Origin: Azospirillum sp. TSH100
Lineage (GTDB): Bacteria; Pseudomonadota; Alphaproteobacteria; Azospirillales; Azospirillaceae
NCBI RefSeq assembly: GCF_004923295.1
Contig: NZ_CP039635.1
Coordinates: forward strand, 392,501 to 456,500
Direction: 5' to 3'
DNA: 64,000 nt
The position numbers were made by a program, and so were the translations under genes. Positions 62,270 through 64,000 of this stretch are shown piece after piece; positions within the stretch are counted from its first letter, which is position 1, and every line of letters starts with the position of its first letter. The notes beneath the pieces were generated by a model. The model was not told the origin of the DNA, made no database searches, and saw only the letters and a list, made by a program, of their open reading frames with translations.

Positions 62270-63637
62270 TCAGTCCATCTGCCTGCGGACCCGGATCCCG
62301 AATTTCTTCACCCTGTGCCACAGGCTCCGTTCCGTGATGCCCAGCCTCTTGGCGGCATTGGCCTGGACGCCGCCGCTTTCCTGCAAGGCATCGGTCAGGA
62401 ACTTGCGTTCGATCCGCTCCAGTTCGGCATCAAGGTCGGCCGGCAGTCTGGCGGCCTGGGCCAGCGGCGGCCGGTCCTCGAAGATATAGGTCGGCAGATC
62501 GCTCACCTCCACCATCGATCCCCGGGCAACGATGACCGCGCGCTCCACGCAGTTCTGCAGTTCGCGGATGTTTCCCGGCCAGTGATAGGCCATCATCGCG
62601 GACAGCGCCGGACGGCTGAAGCCGGTCAGCCGCTTTCCCATCGATTTCGCGTGCCGGCCGAGGAAATGGCCGGCCAGATCCTCAAGGTCGTCGCCGCGCT
62701 CGCGCAGGGCCGGAAGGCGGATCGGAAAGACGTTCAGGCGGTAATACAGATCCTCGCGGAAGGCCCCGCGTTCCACCTCGCGGCGCAGATCGCGATGGGA
62801 CGCCGCGATGAACCGGACATCGACGCTCAGGGTCCTGGTGCTGCCCACCATCTCGAAGCTCTGCTCCTGGATGGCGCGCAGCACCTTCACCTGCAGGGGA
62901 AGCGGCATGTCGCCGATTTCGTCCAGGAAGAGCGTTCCGCCATCCGCGGCGGAAAAGCGCCCTTCCCGATTGGCGACCGCTCCGGTGAAGGCCCCCTTCA
63001 CATGGCCGAACAGCTCGCTTTCCAGCAAATTGTCCGGGATCGCCGCGCAATTCACCGCGATGAAGGGTTTGTTCCTCCGCGGGCTGTTGTCATGGATGGC
63101 TCGGGCGACCAGTTCCTTTCCGGTGCCGCTCTCGCCTTGGAGCAGGACGGTCGCCCGGCTGTCGCAAACCTCCGTGATCTGCCGGAGGACCGCCCGGAAC
63201 GCATCACTGGTCCCCACGAGGCTGCCGAAATCGTATTTTTCCCGCAGCTCTTCGCGCAGGCGCCGGTTATCGGCCTCAGCTTCCTTAAGTTTCAGCGCGC
63301 GCTCGATGGTCGCGACCAGATCGTCGATCTCGAAGGGCTTCGAGATGTAATCGAAGGCCCCCTCGCGGACCAGCGCCACCGCATCGGGCACGGAGGCATA
63401 GGCGGTGACGATCACCACCGGTATCTCCGGCCGTGCCGACTGGAGCGCGGCGAGAAGTGCCCGTCCATCCATTCCCGGCATGCGCAGATCGGTCAGGATC
63501 AGGCTGACCCGGTTGTCTTCCAGCCAAGCCAGGGCGGCAGCGGCGGACTCAACGAAATGTGCCGGAAATCCACGGGCTTCGAGGGCCACCGCCGTCACTT
63601 CGGCCAAACGCACCTCGTCGTCGACGATCAGGATCAC
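62270..63637 (-). CDS. Sigma-54-dependent response regulator (NtrC family)
   Basis: A 455-residue regulator starting at GTG 63637. A receiver domain (phospho-acceptor D50 in LTDLRMPGMDG) leads to the AAA+ domain with Walker A GESGTGKE and the sigma-54 contact loop GAFTGA. FLDEIGDM forms Walker B. A Fis-type helix-turn-helix (QANAAKRLGITERSLWHRVKKFGI in two parts) ends the protein. It resembles AtoC/DctD/ZraR proteins. The GTG overlaps the kinase stop (GTGA). Targets are unknown; no -24/-12 promoter was located in this window. Confidence 0.93.
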   Translation of the reverse strand: MILIVDDEVRLAEVTAVALEARGFPAHFVESAAAALAWLEDNRVSLILTDLRMPGMDGRALLAALQSARPEIPVVIVTAYASVPDAVALVREGAFDYISKPFEIDDLVATIERALKLKEAEADNRRLREELREKYDFGSLVGTSDAFRAVLRQITEVCDSRATVLLQGESGTGKELVARAIHDNSPRRNKPFIAVNCAAIPDNLLESELFGHVKGAFTGAVANREGRFSAADGGTLFLDEIGDMPLPLQVKVLRAIQEQSFEMVGSTRTLSVDVRFIAASHRDLRREVERGAFREDLYYRLNVFPIRLPALRERGDDLEDLAGHFLGRHAKSMGKRLTGFSRPALSAMMAYHWPGNIRELQNCVERAVIVARGSMVEVSDLPTYIFEDRPPLAQAARLPADLDAELERIERKFLTDALQESGGVQANAAKRLGITERSLWHRVKKFGIRVRRQMD

Positions 63638-64000
63638 GATGGCTCCTCCTCGATCTCGGGCATCAGGGGCAGCCGGAGGACGAAGGTGCTGCCGACGGCG
63701 GGCGCGCTGACGAACCGTATGCTTCCGCCATGGCGTTCCAGTATGTCCTGCACGCGCGCCAGCCCCAGCCCGGTTCCCCGCCTTTTCGTCGTGACGAAGG
63801 GCTCGAAGATGCGGTCGCGCAGGTCTTCCGGAATCCCGACCCCGGTGTCGCCGACACTGACGACCGCCTCATCCCCCTCGCGCAGGGCCGTCACGGTCAG
63901 CGCCCCGCCCTCGGGCATCGCCTCCATCGCGTTCAGCAGAATGTTGAGGAGCGCCTGATGCAATTGGGCGGCATCGCCCTGCACCGGCAGCCTCCTGGCT
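63634..64000 (-). CDS. Sensor histidine kinase, C-terminal part
   Basis: Only the last 120 or so residues are in the window; the gene continues past base 64000. The visible HATPase domain has LLNILLNAMEAMPEGG (N box), GDTGVGIPEDLRDRIFEPF (G1 and F boxes, two short parts) and RGTGLGLARVQDILERHGG (G2 box). It ends in TFVLRLPL. The strand order and the overlap with the response regulator indicate a cognate NtrB/DctB-like pair. The sensor input domain lies outside the window. Confidence 0.9.
   Translation of the reverse strand, partial: ARRLPVQGDAAQLHQALLNILLNAMEAMPEGGALTVTALREGDEAVVSVGDTGVGIPEDLRDRIFEPFVTTKRRGTGLGLARVQDILERHGGSIRFVSAPAVGSTFVLRLPLMPEIEEEPS

Overview
The window is GC-rich (roughly two thirds G+C), densely coded DNA with many ATGA/GTGA gene overlaps. 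It looks like an alphaproteobacterium, most plausibly Azospirillum or a close Rhodospirillales relative. The support is a rhizobial-type L-rhamnose operon, an alphaproteobacterial flagellin/hook block, a large glycan-modification cluster with TPR, FkbM-like and TIGR04325-like proteins, and many solute-catabolism operons with local regulators. No rRNA, tRNA, CRISPR array, integrase or insertion sequence was seen. The mix of accessory catabolism, flagella and surface glycans would suit a secondary replicon, but that is inference.

Region by region. (1) 1-7.1 kb: an aromatic-type catabolic operon (end of a VOC ring-cleavage-type protein, FAD monooxygenase, FAH-family hydrolase/hydratase, SDR epimerase, alpha/beta hydrolase, cupin). 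A NodD/NahR-like LysR regulator follows, divergent from a kynurenine-formamidase-like cyclase. (2) 7.2-8.7 kb: a DUF6065-like protein and a TPR protein, convergent. (3) 8.8-19.9 kb: a complete L-rhamnose system. rhaR-rhaS-rhaT-rhaP-rhaQ-rhaU-rhaK (regulator, ABC importer, mutarotase, kinase) runs on the minus strand, divergent from rhaD-rhaI. (4) 20.1-31.0 kb: an unusual island. It holds a MotA/ZorA-like membrane protein with a long coiled-coil tail, a MotB/ZorB-like partner without a recognisable OmpA domain, and a small C-terminally anchored protein. Two PP2C phosphatases, a von Willebrand A protein and a Ser/Thr kinase complete it, with two unknown multi-pass membrane proteins on the other strand. 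This combines a Zorya-like membrane motor with a TerY-P-like phosphorylation triad and is the main candidate for an undescribed system. (5) 31.8-35.4 kb: a hybrid histidine kinase preceded by a 19-codon leader ORF, then YkgJ-like and YchJ-like cysteine-rich proteins. (6) 35.5-41.2 kb: flagellin, flgE and flgK on the minus strand. The hook protein carries three inserted beta-repeat units, and a similar unit lies in the flagellin. (7) 41.7-50.2 kb: a GT87-like membrane protein, an SMR transporter coupled to a thioester-reductase-like SDR, a porin with a strong terminator, an MFS transporter, a DapA/KDG-aldolase-family enzyme and a divergent LacI regulator with a palindromic operator candidate. 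(8) 50.5-61.4 kb: a surface-glycan cluster with two glycosyltransferases, TIGR04325-like and class I methyltransferases, a cupin, a DegT/DnrJ aminotransferase, a sulfotransferase, a TPR protein, a radical SAM/SPASM enzyme and an FkbM-like protein. (9) 61.5-64 kb: a PAP2 phosphatase and an NtrC-type two-component pair whose kinase runs off the end.

Most start positions were refined from the longest reading frame using visible Shine-Dalgarno sequences, overlaps with upstream genes and family N-termini. Functions rest on motif recognition by eye; no database search was possible.
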